In this document: positions 6,692-15,870 of the stretch, piece by piece
How positions within the stretch are numbered: position 1 is the stretch's first letter
How the letters are laid out: the number at the start of each line of letters is the position of its first letter
Assembly (NCBI GenBank): GCA_019119635.1
Contig: DWWP01000047.1
Coordinates: 28,283-92,282 of the forward strand
DNA: 64,000 bases
Source: Candidatus Dietzia intestinipullorum
GTDB lineage: Bacteria > Actinomycetota > Actinomycetes > Mycobacteriales > Mycobacteriaceae
Reading direction: 5' to 3'
Notes under the pieces: generated by a model
Told to the model about the DNA's origin: nothing
The model's database searches: none
The model's input: only the letters and a program-made list of their open reading frames with translations
Program-made: the position numbers and the translations under genes

Positions 6692-7927
6692 ATGACCAGC
6701 GCACACGACCCTCTCGCCCCGCCTGCGGTGGACCGCTTCGGCACGCCCGGCACGGCCGCCGCCACGCGCGTGATGCTGCTGGGCTCAGGCGAGCTGGGCA
6801 AAGAGGTGACCATCGCGCTGCAGCGGTTCGGGGTGGAGGTCGTGGCCGTAGACAGGTACGACGGGGCGCCCGCGCATCAAGTCGCGCACCGCAGTCACAC
6901 CATCGACATGACCGACGGCGACGAGGTGCGTCGCGTCGTCGAACTCGAGCGTCCCGACGTGGTGCTGCCGGAGATCGAGGCCATCGCCACGGCCGCGCTC
7001 GCGGACCTCGAGTCCGAGGGCGTCACCCGGGTCGTCCCCACCGCCCGCGCCGTGCAGCTGACCATGGACCGCGAGGGCATCCGTCGGCTCGCCGCCGAGG
7101 AGGTGGGCCTGCCCACGAGCCGCTACGCGTTCGCCGGCTCGCTCGAGGAGCTGCGGGACGCGTGCGACGAGGTCGGCTACCCGTGCCTGGTCAAGCCCAC
7201 CATGTCGTCATCGGGAAAGGGCCAGTCCTCCCTGCACGGTCCCGACGACGTCGACGCCGCCTGGGCCTACGCCCAGGAGGGCGCCCGGGTCGCGGGGGCG
7301 CGGGTGATCGTGGAGTCGTTCGTCGACTTCGAGTACGAGATCACCCTGCTCACGGTCCGCAGTGTCGACCCCGAGACGGGCGAGATCCGCACGGACTTCT
7401 GTGAGCCGATCGGCCACGCCCAGGAACGCGGCGACTACGTGGAGTCGTGGCAGCCGCAGGCCATGACGCAGGACGCGTACGACTCGGCCCGTTCCGTGGC
7501 GGCGCGGATCACGGGCGCCCTGGGCGGTGTCGGGGTGTTCGGTGTCGAGCTCTTTGTCAAGGGCGTGGACGTGTACTTCTCCGAGGTCAGCCCCCGGCCG
7601 CACGACACCGGGCTGGTGACCATGCGCAGCCAGGTGCTCAGCGAGTTCGAGATGCACGCGCGCGCCGTCCTCGGGCTGCCGGTGGTCACCACCATGGCGA
7701 GCCCGGGCGCCTCCGCCGTCATCTACGGCGGCAGCGACGGCGAGGGCGTCGGCTTCGAGGGCCTCGCCGCGGCACTCGCGGTGCCCGAGGCGGACGTGCG
7801 CCTGTTCGGCAAGCCGACCGCCGGCGAGTTCCGCCGCATGGGCGTGGCCGTGGCGACCGCCGAGGACGTCGACGCCGCGCGCGGGCGGGCCCGCGAGGCC
7901 GCCGCGCAGATCAGGGTCGTGCAGTAG
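6692..7927 (+). CDS. purT: Formate-dependent phosphoribosylglycinamide formyltransferase
   Basis: A 411-residue ATP-grasp enzyme that makes formyl-GAR from GAR, formate and ATP, the folate-independent version of the third purine step. Visible features: the N-terminal nucleotide-binding fold ([17 protein letters not shown], about residue 27), the E-I-E-A-I region, the ATP-grasp loop [12 protein letters not shown] and the metal-site motif [12 protein letters not shown]. Family members are about 390-420 residues. purT stands upstream of the rhodanese-metZ pair in mycobacteria; here a membrane protein, a hydrolase pair and fprA lie between them. Confidence 0.93.
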   Translation: MTSAHDPLAPPAVDRFGTPGTAAATRVMLLGSGELGKEVTIALQRFGVEVVAVDRYDGAPAHQVAHRSHTIDMTDGDEVRRVVELERPDVVLPEIEAIATAALADLESEGVTRVVPTARAVQLTMDREGIRRLAAEEVGLPTSRYAFAGSLEELRDACDEVGYPCLVKPTMSSSGKGQSSLHGPDDVDAAWAYAQEGARVAGARVIVESFVDFEYEITLLTVRSVDPETGEIRTDFCEPIGHAQERGDYVESWQPQAMTQDAYDSARSVAARITGALGGVGVFGVELFVKGVDVYFSEVSPRPHDTGLVTMRSQVLSEFEMHARAVLGLPVVTTMASPGASAVIYGGSDGEGVGFEGLAAALAVPEADVRLFGKPTAGEFRRMGVAVATAEDVDAARGRAREAAAQIRVVQ

Positions 7928-7961
7928 CCGTGCCGGCGCGGCACCGGAGAGGGACCGACAG

Positions 7962-8522
7962 GTGACGACGACGAGGGACATCGCCGCCGAGGCCCGCGGG
8001 CTCCCGCGCGAGCCCACCGCGCCGTGGATCCTCGTGCTCATGGCCGTGTTGACGGCCGCGTGGCTGGGCATCCTGGCGTGGCAGGTGGCGGTCCTGCCCG
8101 ACCGCGTCCCCACACACTTCGGCGCGCGCGGCGAGGCCGACGGCTGGTCGAGCAAGGCGGGCGCCCTGGCGTTCAGCGTTCTGCTTCCGGTGCTGGTGGT
8201 GTTCCCGATGCCGCTGCTGTCGCAGCTCGCGGTGCGGTGGCCGGCGAGCATCAACGCCCCCAATCGCGACTGGTGGGCTGCCACGGCGCCGAGATTGCGC
8301 AGGTTCGAACGGCTGGTGCGCGAGGACCTGTGGCTGTTCGCGGCGCTGACGTTCGCCTTGTTCCTCGCGATCGACGTCGGGATCGTCGTGGCGGCGGACT
8401 CGACCGACGGCAATCTTTCCCAGGCGCTCCTCTGGGGATCGCTCGCGCTGTTCCTCCTCGGCATCGGGGCGGTGATGGCGCGCATGTTCGGAAGTCGCTA
8501 CGCCGAGCAGGAGATCGACTGA
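7962..8522 (+). CDS. DUF1648-type membrane protein
   Basis: A 186-residue integral membrane protein with four predicted segments (about residues 22-44, 69-91, 120-144, 154-172). The region VLPDRVPTHFGARGEADGWSSK between the first two is the recognisable DUF1648 motif (P-x-H-W/F-x-x-x-G-x-x-D). Proteins with this domain include the SdpI immunity protein but most are uncharacterised. GTG at 7962 is preceded by a purine-rich GAGAGGGACC. It follows purT by 34 bases and may share its transcript. Function not known. Confidence 0.7.
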   Translation: MTTTRDIAAEARGLPREPTAPWILVLMAVLTAAWLGILAWQVAVLPDRVPTHFGARGEADGWSSKAGALAFSVLLPVLVVFPMPLLSQLAVRWPASINAPNRDWWAATAPRLRRFERLVREDLWLFAALTFALFLAIDVGIVVAADSTDGNLSQALLWGSLALFLLGIGAVMARMFGSRYAEQEID

Positions 8523-8564
8523 CCAGCAGGTCTGCCGCTCGTCGTCGTCGTCTGGCGGGAGCCT

Positions 8565-8589
8565 GTGGATGGTCGTCGACCTTATCCAC
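8565..8589. promoter_or_regulatory. Imperfect palindrome GTGGAT...ATCCAC
   Basis: GTGGATGGTCGTCGAC followed by CTTATCCAC makes a near-palindrome with outer GTGGAT/ATCCAC and inner GTCG/CGAC arms. It shares GGATGGTCGTCGAC with 2588-2614. One half, TTATCCAC, resembles a DnaA box but stands alone. It lies about 90 bases before the gene at 8680. Confidence 0.4.
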
Positions 8590-8679
8590 CGACGGTCCTC
8601 TCACTGCCCGTCCGGCGCTGTCGCTGCCCTAGCGTGACCCTCCAGCGGTGCAGGGTGCGCCGGGGGCGGAGCGGGAGCG

Positions 8680-9012
8680 ATGGCGGACACGGTGCCCGGC
8701 GGGATCGGGGGCCCGGTGGTGGCGTTCGAGCAGGCGGCGGTGCTCGGCGCGGCCGACGACGTGCGCGCGGCGGGAGCGCGGACTGTCGATGACACCCGGG
8801 GTCTGGTCGCCGCACTCGACGCCGCCTCCGCCGCGGCGACCGGGCTGCTGTGCGGGCCGGCGCTGGCCGAGTGCGCGTCACTGCTGGCGCGGCGCGTCCG
8901 GGACGTCGAGCGGGAGACGGACGGCGTCGCGGCCGGGATGGAGCGCGCCGCCGGGGTCTTGGTGGACGCCGACGAGGAGGTGGCGCGTCGTGTTGCCGAC
9001 GCCGCGGGCTGA
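8680..9012 (+). CDS. Small helical protein, WXG100/ESX-like
   Basis: A 110-residue, almost entirely helical and Ala-rich protein without signal peptide (MADTVPGGIGG start). Its size, absence of a hydrophobic segment and position just before a DUF1023 hydrolase resemble the small helical partners found next to such hydrolases in actinobacteria; no WXG motif is present, so the label is inference. GCGGGAG precedes the ATG. It overlaps the next gene by 23 bases in another frame, indicating translational coupling and probably a protein complex. Confidence 0.55.
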   Translation: MADTVPGGIGGPVVAFEQAAVLGAADDVRAAGARTVDDTRGLVAALDAASAAATGLLCGPALAECASLLARRVRDVERETDGVAAGMERAAGVLVDADEEVARRVADAAG

Positions 9013-10411
9013 ACGCCTGGTCTCGGCCGTGGACCACGCCGAGGCGGAGGCCGCCCGGGTGGGCAGGGCGCTGTCGGATACGGCCACGGGGCTGGAAACG
9101 GTGGCGCGACGGCTGGCCGGAACGGGAGCAGGGGAGCGGGCCGCGGCGGGAGCGGGCGCCGGGGCCGGTGGATGGGCGGGCCTGGCGGGCGCGGAGGCAC
9201 GACGACGCGTGGAGGACGCCCGGTCCGGCGTGGCGACGCTCTCGGGACATGGACTGTTCCTCGCCGATCTGCTGCGCGTGGAGGGATCGTGGCTGGCACG
9301 TGCGCTGCTCGCCGGCGGGGATTCGGACGAAGTACGAGACACCGACCGGGCGTTGACCCTGCGCCTGCGGGAGGCCGCCGACGCCCTGGCGGGCCACGTC
9401 GACCCCGCGACCGTGCCGTGCCTGGATCTGACCGGATCGACCGACGACGACCCGCGAGCCGTCGCCGATCTGTGGCATTCGCTCGATCCCGCCGAGCGGC
9501 AGCGGCTGGCGCGGGACCACCCGGAGCTGGGCTCGGTCGCCGGGCTGTCCTCCGCGACGCGGGACGCTCTCAACCGCACGCGGCTCGCACGGCTACTGGA
9601 CGCGGGTGCGGCCCAAGAGCTGGAGTCGCTGGCCGCGCACCTCGACGAGGACCCGCGCCGGCACCTGCTCTCGTTGGTACCCGGCGGCGACGGCGCGGCC
9701 GCCCGGGCTGTGGTCGCGGGCGCCGATCCGGACGGCGGCTCGAGGGTGGTCACGCTGATCCCCGGCACCGGATCCTCGCTCTCGGACCTCGGGCGGACCG
9801 CCGCGCGCGCTGAGGCGATGTGCGAGGTATCCGACGGCGATGGCGGGGCCGAGCCGTGTGTGGCCGTCTCGTGGCAGGGCTACGACGCCCCGCCGGACCT
9901 GGTCGAGGCGGGCTTCTCCACCGAGCGCGCGACCGGGCATGCCGCCGACCTGCGGACGTTCGCGGCGGGGCTGGATGCCGTCGACCGTCAGGACGGCGCG
10001 GACGCCCCGCACTCCGTGGTGGGCTACAGCTACGGATCGGCGGTGCTCGGAGCGGCCGCCTCGGATCCGCAGGGGCTGGCCGCCGACCGGATGCTGCACG
10101 TGGGCAGCGGCGGCGCGACGGTGGACTCGATCGACGAGCAGTGGGTCGACGAGGGCGGGCACGCGCGGCCAGCTGAGCCGCACGACGTGGTGGGCGTGAC
10201 CTCCCGCTGGGACCCGGTCCCGTGGTGGTCGGTCACAGGGGCGCTCGACGGGCTGCCCGGCTCGGCGGACTTCGGCGGGATCGCGGTGGATGTCACCGAG
10301 CCCGGCGACGGGGCCCGCAGCGTCCCGGGTGTGCATTCGCGCTACTTCGACCCGGGCACCGTCTCGCTGGAGGAGATCGGCCGCCTCGTCGCCGATGCGG
10401 ACGCGGGGTGA
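8990..10411 (+). CDS. DUF1023 alpha/beta hydrolase
   Basis: A 473-residue protein. The N-terminal 200 residues are helical (heptad-like, as in ESX-type substrates). The C-terminal half is an alpha/beta hydrolase: the oxyanion region VTLIPGTGSS, the nucleophile elbow GYSYGS, a probable acid Asp in TSRWDPVP and a catalytic His in PGVHSRYF. This order is that of the DUF1023 family. The frame is open further upstream but lies in the shadow of the previous gene; GTG at 8990 is the first reasonable start and gives a 23-base overlap. No signal peptide. Substrate unknown; lipase or esterase activity is inference. Confidence 0.75.
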   Translation: MLPTPRAERLVSAVDHAEAEAARVGRALSDTATGLETVARRLAGTGAGERAAAGAGAGAGGWAGLAGAEARRRVEDARSGVATLSGHGLFLADLLRVEGSWLARALLAGGDSDEVRDTDRALTLRLREAADALAGHVDPATVPCLDLTGSTDDDPRAVADLWHSLDPAERQRLARDHPELGSVAGLSSATRDALNRTRLARLLDAGAAQELESLAAHLDEDPRRHLLSLVPGGDGAAARAVVAGADPDGGSRVVTLIPGTGSSLSDLGRTAARAEAMCEVSDGDGGAEPCVAVSWQGYDAPPDLVEAGFSTERATGHAADLRTFAAGLDAVDRQDGADAPHSVVGYSYGSAVLGAAASDPQGLAADRMLHVGSGGATVDSIDEQWVDEGGHARPAEPHDVVGVTSRWDPVPWWSVTGALDGLPGSADFGGIAVDVTEPGDGARSVPGVHSRYFDPGTVSLEEIGRLVADADAG

Positions 10412-10422
10412 GTGCGTTGAGC

Positions 10423-10503
10423 GCGATCCGCCCCTCCGATTCTGCCGCGTGCAGCGATCTGCCCCTCGGATTCTGCCGCGTGTAGCGATCTGCCCCTCGG
10501 ATC
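10423..10503 (+). repeat. 31-bp tandem repeat (2.6 copies)
   Basis: Units at 10423-10453 and 10454-10484 and a partial third (10485-10503) share GCGATCYGCCCCTCSGATT and TCTGCCGCGTGYA. An inverted copy of the first part (AATCGGAAGGGCGGATC) lies at 10538-10554, so the array can pair with it. It sits between two convergent genes and could end transcription. Confidence 0.75.
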
Positions 10504-10554
10504 GCGAACGACGCTGCGGGCCCGGGGCGCGGATCGAAATCGGAAGGGCGGATC

Positions 10555-10653
10555 GTGCGGGCGGCCAGGGAGGGGCGGTGCGGGCGGTCAGGCAGGGGCG
10601 GTGCATGCGCGCGCGTGGCGGGGCAAGGGCGGTGCGGGCGTGCGCGTGGCGGG
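10555..10653. repeat. GGGCGGTGCGGGCG-type simple repeats
   Basis: Imperfect repeats of GGGCGGT(G)C/GGGCGGTCAGG before the fprA stop. Low complexity, no gene seen. Confidence 0.5.
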
Positions 10654-12090
10654 TCAGGAGCGGGTGCGAGCGCTCCGGCCCTCGGCGAGCATCGCCTCGC
10701 GGTTGGCTAGCTTGGTCCGTTCCCGTCCGCCGGCCTCGCCGAGTCCGCGTTCGCGGGCGTCGATCGCCTCCCAGGCGCGGCCGTCGACCGCTTCGACCCC
10801 GCGCTCGGCGAGCAGGTCGCGGACGGACTGCGGATCAGGCGATTCCGGGGCGGTCAGACGGCCGTCCTCGAGATCGGAGAGCAGTTCGCGGACGGTCTCG
10901 GCCGCGCAGGAGCGGTTGGTGCCGATCACCCCGGAGGGGCCGCGCTTGATCCAGCCCGCCGTGAACAGTCCCGGGATCGGCTCCCCGCCCGGGCTGTCGA
11001 GGACCCGGCCCGCGGAGTTGGGGATGGTGGCGGTCGCGTCGTCGAACGGGATGTCCGCCAGCGCCGCGGACCGGTAGCCCACGGCCCGGTACACGGCGTC
11101 GACGGCGAGGTCCTCGGTCTCGCCGGTCATCTGCAGGCGCTCGCCGTCCGGGGCGGTGCGCTCGAGGCGCAGGCCGACCACGCGGCCGTCCTCGCCCAGG
11201 ATCTCGACCGGCGAGCGGTTGAATCGGAAGCGCAGGACCTTCTGCCCCGCTGCCAGGGCCGACTCCTCGGCCTCGTCCGGGCTCGAGTGCCCGTTCTCGG
11301 TCATGGCGGCGGCCCACTTCTCGAGTTGTGCGAAGACCTGCCCCGCCCGGCGATCGGACTCCCGGTGCTCGCGGGAGAACTCGTCGTCGTCGAGATCGGC
11401 CGGGTCGACCACCACGGTGAGCCCCTCGACCTTGCCCATCTCGCGCAGCTCGAGGGTGGTGAACTTGGCCCACGCGGGCCCGCGGCGACCGATCACGGAG
11501 ACCACCTCGGCGGAGGTGCCGTGGAACCCCTCGCGGACGTGCTCGGGGATGTCGGTCGCCTCGAGCTGCTCCGCGGTGCGCACGAGCATCCGTGCCACAT
11601 CCAGCGCGACATTGCCCACGCCCACCACAGCGGCGCGCTCGGCGGACAGGTCCCACTCCGGGTCGACGTCGGGGTGGCCGTCGTACCAGGTGACGAACTC
11701 GGCGGCGCCGTGCGAGCCGACCAGGTCCTCTCCGGGGATGCGCATGGACCGGTCGGCGAGGGCGCCGGTGGCGAAGATCGCCGCGTGATAGTGGCGGCGC
11801 AGGTCCTCGAGCACGATGTCGGTGCCGAACTCCACGTTGCCGAGGAAGCGGATGCGTGGGTCCGCACCGATCGCGTACAGGGTGTTGGCGATGCCCTTGA
11901 TACGCGGGTGGTCCGGGGCGACGCCGTGCCGCAGGAGACCGAAGGGGACCGGGAGGGCATCGAACTGGTCGATCACGATCTCCTGCTCGTTCTCATCAGC
12001 CCAGTTCAGCAGCGATTCACAGGCGTACACGCCGGCCGGACCCGAGCCGACCACGGCGATTCTCAGAGGGGAAGTTGAGGGCCACGTCAT
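10654..12090 (-). CDS. fprA: Ferredoxin/adrenodoxin-type NADP+ reductase
   Basis: A 478-residue flavoprotein of the adrenodoxin-reductase family that moves electrons between NADPH and ferredoxin. The FAD fold is at the N-terminus (IAVVGSGPAGVYACE), followed by PVPFGLLRHGVAPDH. The NADP fold motif VVGVGNVALDVARML and the C-terminal GWIKRGPSGVIGTN are as in mycobacterial FprA (about 456 residues). The last 25 residues are a basic extension. Stand-alone gene; its start is about 80 bases from the divergent rhodanese gene. Confidence 0.93.
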   Translation of the reverse strand: MTWPSTSPLRIAVVGSGPAGVYACESLLNWADENEQEIVIDQFDALPVPFGLLRHGVAPDHPRIKGIANTLYAIGADPRIRFLGNVEFGTDIVLEDLRRHYHAAIFATGALADRSMRIPGEDLVGSHGAAEFVTWYDGHPDVDPEWDLSAERAAVVGVGNVALDVARMLVRTAEQLEATDIPEHVREGFHGTSAEVVSVIGRRGPAWAKFTTLELREMGKVEGLTVVVDPADLDDDEFSREHRESDRRAGQVFAQLEKWAAAMTENGHSSPDEAEESALAAGQKVLRFRFNRSPVEILGEDGRVVGLRLERTAPDGERLQMTGETEDLAVDAVYRAVGYRSAALADIPFDDATATIPNSAGRVLDSPGGEPIPGLFTAGWIKRGPSGVIGTNRSCAAETVRELLSDLEDGRLTAPESPDPQSVRDLLAERGVEAVDGRAWEAIDARERGLGEAGGRERTKLANREAMLAEGRSARTRS

Positions 12091-12155
12091 GATTCGATGG
12101 TCTCATGTAGCCACACACCGGGGGACTCGACTCGGGGGACGCAGGGGCGGGGGAG

Positions 12156-12161
12156 CATAAT
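12156..12161 (+). promoter_or_regulatory. Leaderless promoter -10 of the rhodanese gene
   Basis: CATAAT ends 7 bases before the GTG at 12169, with no ribosome site between. It supports that GTG over the upstream ATG at 12097. Confidence 0.45.
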
Positions 12162-12168
12162 CGGGACC

Positions 12169-12585
12169 GTGAGCGATTACGCCGGAGACCTCGACCCCCG
12201 CACCGCCTGGGGGCTGCTCGCCGACGACCCGTCCGCCGTGCTCGTGGACGTGCGCACCCGCGCGGAATGGCAGTGGGTGGGCGCCGCGGACCTGTCGGAG
12301 TTGGACAAGCGGGTCCTCGGCGTCGAATGGGTGAGTTCGGGCGGTGAACCCAACCCGCGGTTCCTGGATCAGCTGGACGAGGCCGGGGTGGACCCCGACT
12401 CGCCGGTGCTGTTCCTGTGCCGCAGCGGCGGGCGTTCGGCCGCGGCGGCCGGCGCGGCCACTGCCGCCGGGTACGGGGCCGCCTACAACGTGGCCGAGGG
12501 GTTCGAGGGCGACCTCGACGACGCGGGTCACCGCGGGACGGTGGGCGGCTGGAAGGTCGCCGGGCTGGCCTGGCGCCAGTCCTGA
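12169..12585 (+). CDS. Rhodanese-domain sulfurtransferase
   Basis: A 138-residue single-domain rhodanese. The substrate strand AVLVDVRTRAEWQWVG and the active-site loop CRSGGRS (catalytic Cys near residue 84) are intact. It lies 23 bases before metZ, and the same pair (Rv0390-Rv0391) exists in M. tuberculosis, which suggests that it handles sulfide or persulfide for homocysteine formation. Start GTG at 12169 is supported by the spacing of an upstream CATAAT hexamer. Confidence 0.88.
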   Translation: MSDYAGDLDPRTAWGLLADDPSAVLVDVRTRAEWQWVGAADLSELDKRVLGVEWVSSGGEPNPRFLDQLDEAGVDPDSPVLFLCRSGGRSAAAAGAATAAGYGAAYNVAEGFEGDLDDAGHRGTVGGWKVAGLAWRQS

Positions 12586-12608
12586 CGACGACGAGACGAG
12601 AGCAGCGG

Positions 12609-13814
12609 ATGAAGAACAACCAACTCCCCGACGGACTCCACCCCGACACCCTGGGCGTGCGTGCCGGGCAGATGCGTACCCCGTTCGAGGAGACCGCCGA
12701 GCCGGTGTTCCTCAACTCCGGCTACGTGTACTCCTCGGCGGAGGCGGCCGAGTCCTCGTTCAACGGGGAGGTCGAGCGGTTCGTGTACTCCCGCTACGGC
12801 AACCCGACGGTCGCGACCTTCGAGGAGCGCCTGCGGCAGATCGAGGGCGCCGAGGACTGCTTTGCCACCAGTTCGGGGATGTCCGCGGTGTTCGTGGCGC
12901 TCGCCGCCCTGTGTGGCAACGGCTCGCGGCTCGTGGCGTCGCGGGCGTTGTTCGGCTCCTGCTTCATCATCTGCGACGAGATCCTGCCGCGGTGGGGCGT
13001 CGAGACCGTCTTCGTGGACGGCGACGACACGGAGCAGTGGCGCGAGGCGCTGAGCGTGCCCACCGACGCCGTCTTCTTCGAGTCGCCCTCCAATCCCATG
13101 CAGGAGCTGGTCGACGTGCGGGCGGTCTGCGATCTCGCCCACGAGGCCGGCGCGCAGGTCGTGGTGGACAACGTCTTTGCCACCGTCCTGCACCAGAAGC
13201 CGCTCGAGCTGGGCGCCGACGTGGTGGTCTACTCCACCACCAAACACATCGACGGCCAGGGCCGCGTCCTGGGCGGCGCCGTGCTGGGCACCGAGGAGTA
13301 CATCTCGGGGCCGGTCAAGAAGCTCATGCGTCACGCCGGGTTCGGCATGAGTGCCTTCAACGCCTGGGTGCTGCTCAAGGGGCTGGAGACCATGGGGATG
13401 CGGCTCGAGCGGATGTCCGCCAACGCCCTGGCCGTGGCCGAGTTCCTCGACGGGCACGACGCCGTGGAATGGGTCCGCTACCCGATGCTGCCCACGCATC
13501 CGCAGTACGAGCTCGCGCGGCGCCAGATGTCGGGCGGCGGCTCCGTGGTGACGTTCGGGCTGTCCACCGAGGGGGTCGACGACGGTGGCAAGCGGCGCTG
13601 CTTCGACCTGCTCAACGCCCTGCAGGTGATCGACATCTCCAACAACCTCGGCGACGCAAAGTCCCTCATCACGCACCCGGCCACCACCACGCACGCGTCG
13701 ATGGAGCCGGAGGCCCGCGCGCACGTGGGGATCACCGACAACGCGATCCGCTTCTCGGTGGGACTGGAGTACGCGGGCGACCTGATCGACGACCTACGGC
13801 GCGGGCTGGGCTGA
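12609..13814 (+). CDS. metZ: O-succinylhomoserine sulfhydrylase
   Basis: A 401-residue PLP enzyme of the Cys/Met metabolism family that makes homocysteine from an O-acyl-homoserine and sulfide. The PLP-binding sequence YSTTKHIDGQG has the Schiff-base Lys. SRYGNPT near residue 60 and the SSGMSAVF segment are typical. HIDGQGRVLGG is the MetZ rather than MetB/MetC signature. Probably co-transcribed with the rhodanese gene. An 18-base sequence at its very end (13808-13825) is repeated 33 bases downstream. Confidence 0.93.
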   Translation: MKNNQLPDGLHPDTLGVRAGQMRTPFEETAEPVFLNSGYVYSSAEAAESSFNGEVERFVYSRYGNPTVATFEERLRQIEGAEDCFATSSGMSAVFVALAALCGNGSRLVASRALFGSCFIICDEILPRWGVETVFVDGDDTEQWREALSVPTDAVFFESPSNPMQELVDVRAVCDLAHEAGAQVVVDNVFATVLHQKPLELGADVVVYSTTKHIDGQGRVLGGAVLGTEEYISGPVKKLMRHAGFGMSAFNAWVLLKGLETMGMRLERMSANALAVAEFLDGHDAVEWVRYPMLPTHPQYELARRQMSGGGSVVTFGLSTEGVDDGGKRRCFDLLNALQVIDISNNLGDAKSLITHPATTTHASMEPEARAHVGITDNAIRFSVGLEYAGDLIDDLRRGLG

Positions 13815-13858
13815 GGCGCGGGCGCCTCGAGGCCCCGGCCGGGCTGAGGCGCGGGCGC
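13808..13858 (+). repeat. Short direct repeat at the end of metZ
   Basis: GGGCTGAGGCGCGGGCGC occurs at 13808-13825 (covering the metZ stop) and again at 13841-13858. Confidence 0.7.
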
Positions 13859-13866
13859 TGCGCGGC

Positions 13867-14499
13867 TCAGGCCTCGTCGCCGGCGCGGGCGACGTCGATC
13901 GGCCAGCCGAGCGTGACCTGCCCGTCGGTCACGGGCGCGTCGGGGGCCATGCTCACCTCGATGCACAGCGTCACCGGTGCGCCCGCCGTGGTCCGCGTGC
14001 CGCCGGGGAGCGTCGCCGGGTATCCGGCCGTGGAGGCGTCGACCGGCTTGGGCGTGGTGAGGTCCCCGTCGAGGAGGTTGCGCGAGCCGCTGTCGAAGGT
14101 GGGGGCCGCGCACGTGCCCTGGCTCGACTCGACGGCCCGGATGCGGAGGTGTTCGGCCAGGGCCGCATCGCCCTCCAGGAGGGTGCCGGCGTCGATGGTG
14201 GCCCGGGCGTCGTCGCGGGAGCCGACCGCGGTGCGGAAGGTGATCGGCTCGTAGGCCGCACGGCTCCGGAGGGGTGCGGTGTCGACGTGGACCGGGAAGT
14301 GCCCGTCATAGGACGAGACGGGAGCTGTCCAGGTGGTGCCGAAATCGGTGGAGGCCTGGACGGACCACGAGTGGCCGTGGAGCGCCGAGACCTGGTCGGA
14401 GCGTTCGGTCCCGGACTGGTGGATCACGCTGCCACCGAGCGCGCAGGCGGACGCGGCACCAAGGGCGACCAGTGCTGTGGCCGCGTGCCGGATCCGCAT
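13867..14499 (-). CDS. Exported protein, possibly SipW/TasA-like secreted domain
   Basis: A 210-residue exported protein. From ATG at 14499 there is a basic MRIRHAA start and a hydrophobic core ending at a cysteine (GAASAC, about residue 19); the lipobox is weak, so either lipid anchoring or ordinary cleavage is possible. The mature part has WSVQASTDFGTTWTAP, later paired cysteines (GTCAAP and VTLCIEV), and looks beta-rich, resembling the secreted proteins with alternate-type signal peptides in actinobacteria. Function unknown. It converges with metZ. Confidence 0.6.
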   Translation of the reverse strand: MRIRHAATALVALGAASACALGGSVIHQSGTERSDQVSALHGHSWSVQASTDFGTTWTAPVSSYDGHFPVHVDTAPLRSRAAYEPITFRTAVGSRDDARATIDAGTLLEGDAALAEHLRIRAVESSQGTCAAPTFDSGSRNLLDGDLTTPKPVDASTAGYPATLPGGTRTTAGAPVTLCIEVSMAPDAPVTDGQVTLGWPIDVARAGDEA

Positions 14500-14844
14500 G
14501 GACGCCTCCGAGAAGCCTGCTCGCGCTGGAGGCCTTCCGGGTGGCTGCCCGGTGCGGTGAGGGCCCGCGTCGACCTCCGGTACGTCAAGTATATGGATGA
14601 TCGAGACGAAATCGTTACACCGCGCCGCGTCGATGTGTCTGCACTCACGGTGTGTGCGCCGGCGCGCGGTCACCGGATGTAGACGACCGTCCCGGTCCGC
14701 TGGTCGGGGGCGGCCGGAGGTCGGGGGAGGCGTCGACGACGTCGCTGCCGCCGGCTCGACCCGGTGTCGTAGCTCACTGGCATACTCGTCGTCGTATACC
14801 GGTGCCGTCGCCGCGCACCTGACTGCCCTAGGAGACGCCAAGAG
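14500..14844. other. Divergent intergenic region before fgd1
   Basis: 345 bases between two divergent genes. GGCATAC (14779-14785) and GTATACC (14794-14800) form an imperfect inverted repeat with an 8-base spacer, about 45 bases before fgd1. It could be an operator or contain the -10 (CATACT). CGCCAAGAG just before the ATG at 14845 is the ribosome site. Nothing else seen. Confidence 0.4.
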
Positions 14845-15870
14845 ATGCCCAAGTCCCAGACCCCGCCGCTCAAGCTCGGATACAAGGCCTCGGCCGAGCA
14901 GTTCGGGCCCCGCGATCTCGTGGAGTACGCGGTCCTGGCCGAGCAGGCGGGCATGGACACGGCGACCGTCTCGGATCACTTCCAGCCGTGGCGACACGAC
15001 GGCGGACACGCCCCGTTCTCCCTGTCGTGGCTGACGGCGGTCGGCGAGCGCACGTCGCGGATCCAGTTGGGCACCTCCGTGCTCACGCCCACGTTCCGCT
15101 ACAACCCGGCCGTGCTCGCGCAGGCCTTCGCCACCATGGGGTGCCTCTACCCCGACCGCGTCTTCCTGGGCGTGGGGACCGGCGAGGCGCTCAACGAGAT
15201 CGCGACGGGCTACCAGGGCGAGTGGCCCGCGTTCAAGGAGCGGTTCGCGCGGCTGCGCGAGTCCGTCCGCCTCATGCGTGCGCTGTGGACCGGCGAGACC
15301 ACCAGCTTCGAGGGCGATTACTACTCCACCGACGACGCGTTCCTCTACGACGTGCCGGAGGGGGGCGTGCCCGTCTACATCGCCGCCGGCGGCCCCGTCG
15401 TGGCCAAGTACGCGGGCCGTGTGGGCGACGGGTTCATCTGCACGTCGGGCAAGGGGATGGAGCTGTACACCGACAAGCTCCTCCCGGCCGTCGAGGAGGG
15501 CGCCGGGATCAACAAGCGCGACTCCGCGACCATCGACCGGATGATCGAGATCAAGATCTCCTACGACCCGGACCCGGCGGCCGCTCTCGAGAACTGCCGT
15601 TTCTGGGCGCCCCTGTCCCTGACCCCCGAGCAGAAGCACTCCGTGGATTCGCCGCGCGAGATGGAACGCCTCGCCGACGAGCTCCCCATCGAGCAGGTGG
15701 CCAAGCGGTGGATCGTCGCCTCCGACCCCGACGACGCGGTCGAGCAGGTCAAGCAGTACGTCGACGCCGGCCTCAACCACCTGGTCTTCCACGCGCCCGG
15801 CCACGACCAGAAGCGCTTTCTCGAGCACTTCGAGACCGACCTCGAACCGCGACTGCGGAACCTCGCATGA
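14845..15870 (+). CDS. fgd1: F420-dependent glucose-6-phosphate dehydrogenase
   Basis: A 341-residue luciferase-fold enzyme that oxidises glucose-6-phosphate to 6-phosphogluconolactone and produces reduced F420, used for nitroreductases and redox defence. It reads like mycobacterial Fgd1 throughout: [12 protein letters not shown] start, [11 protein letters not shown] with the active-site His and Trp, [12 protein letters not shown], and [17 protein letters not shown]. The length (336 in M. tuberculosis) fits. It implies that the host makes F420. The stop overlaps the start of the next gene (ATGA). Confidence 0.94.
   Translation: MPKSQTPPLKLGYKASAEQFGPRDLVEYAVLAEQAGMDTATVSDHFQPWRHDGGHAPFSLSWLTAVGERTSRIQLGTSVLTPTFRYNPAVLAQAFATMGCLYPDRVFLGVGTGEALNEIATGYQGEWPAFKERFARLRESVRLMRALWTGETTSFEGDYYSTDDAFLYDVPEGGVPVYIAAGGPVVAKYAGRVGDGFICTSGKGMELYTDKLLPAVEEGAGINKRDSATIDRMIEIKISYDPDPAAALENCRFWAPLSLTPEQKHSVDSPREMERLADELPIEQVAKRWIVASDPDDAVEQVKQYVDAGLNHLVFHAPGHDQKRFLEHFETDLEPRLRNLA

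Noticed and set aside
8582..8589. TTATCCAC as a DnaA box / replication origin
   Set aside because: A single box, no AT-rich region, no dnaA, dnaN or other origin genes nearby.
8648..8989. N-terminal extension of the DUF1023 hydrolase
   Set aside because: It runs through the small helical gene in another frame and has shadow composition; GTG at 8990 is the better start.
10423..10503. CRISPR-like array
   Set aside because: The 31-bp units are directly adjacent without spacers, and no cas genes are present.
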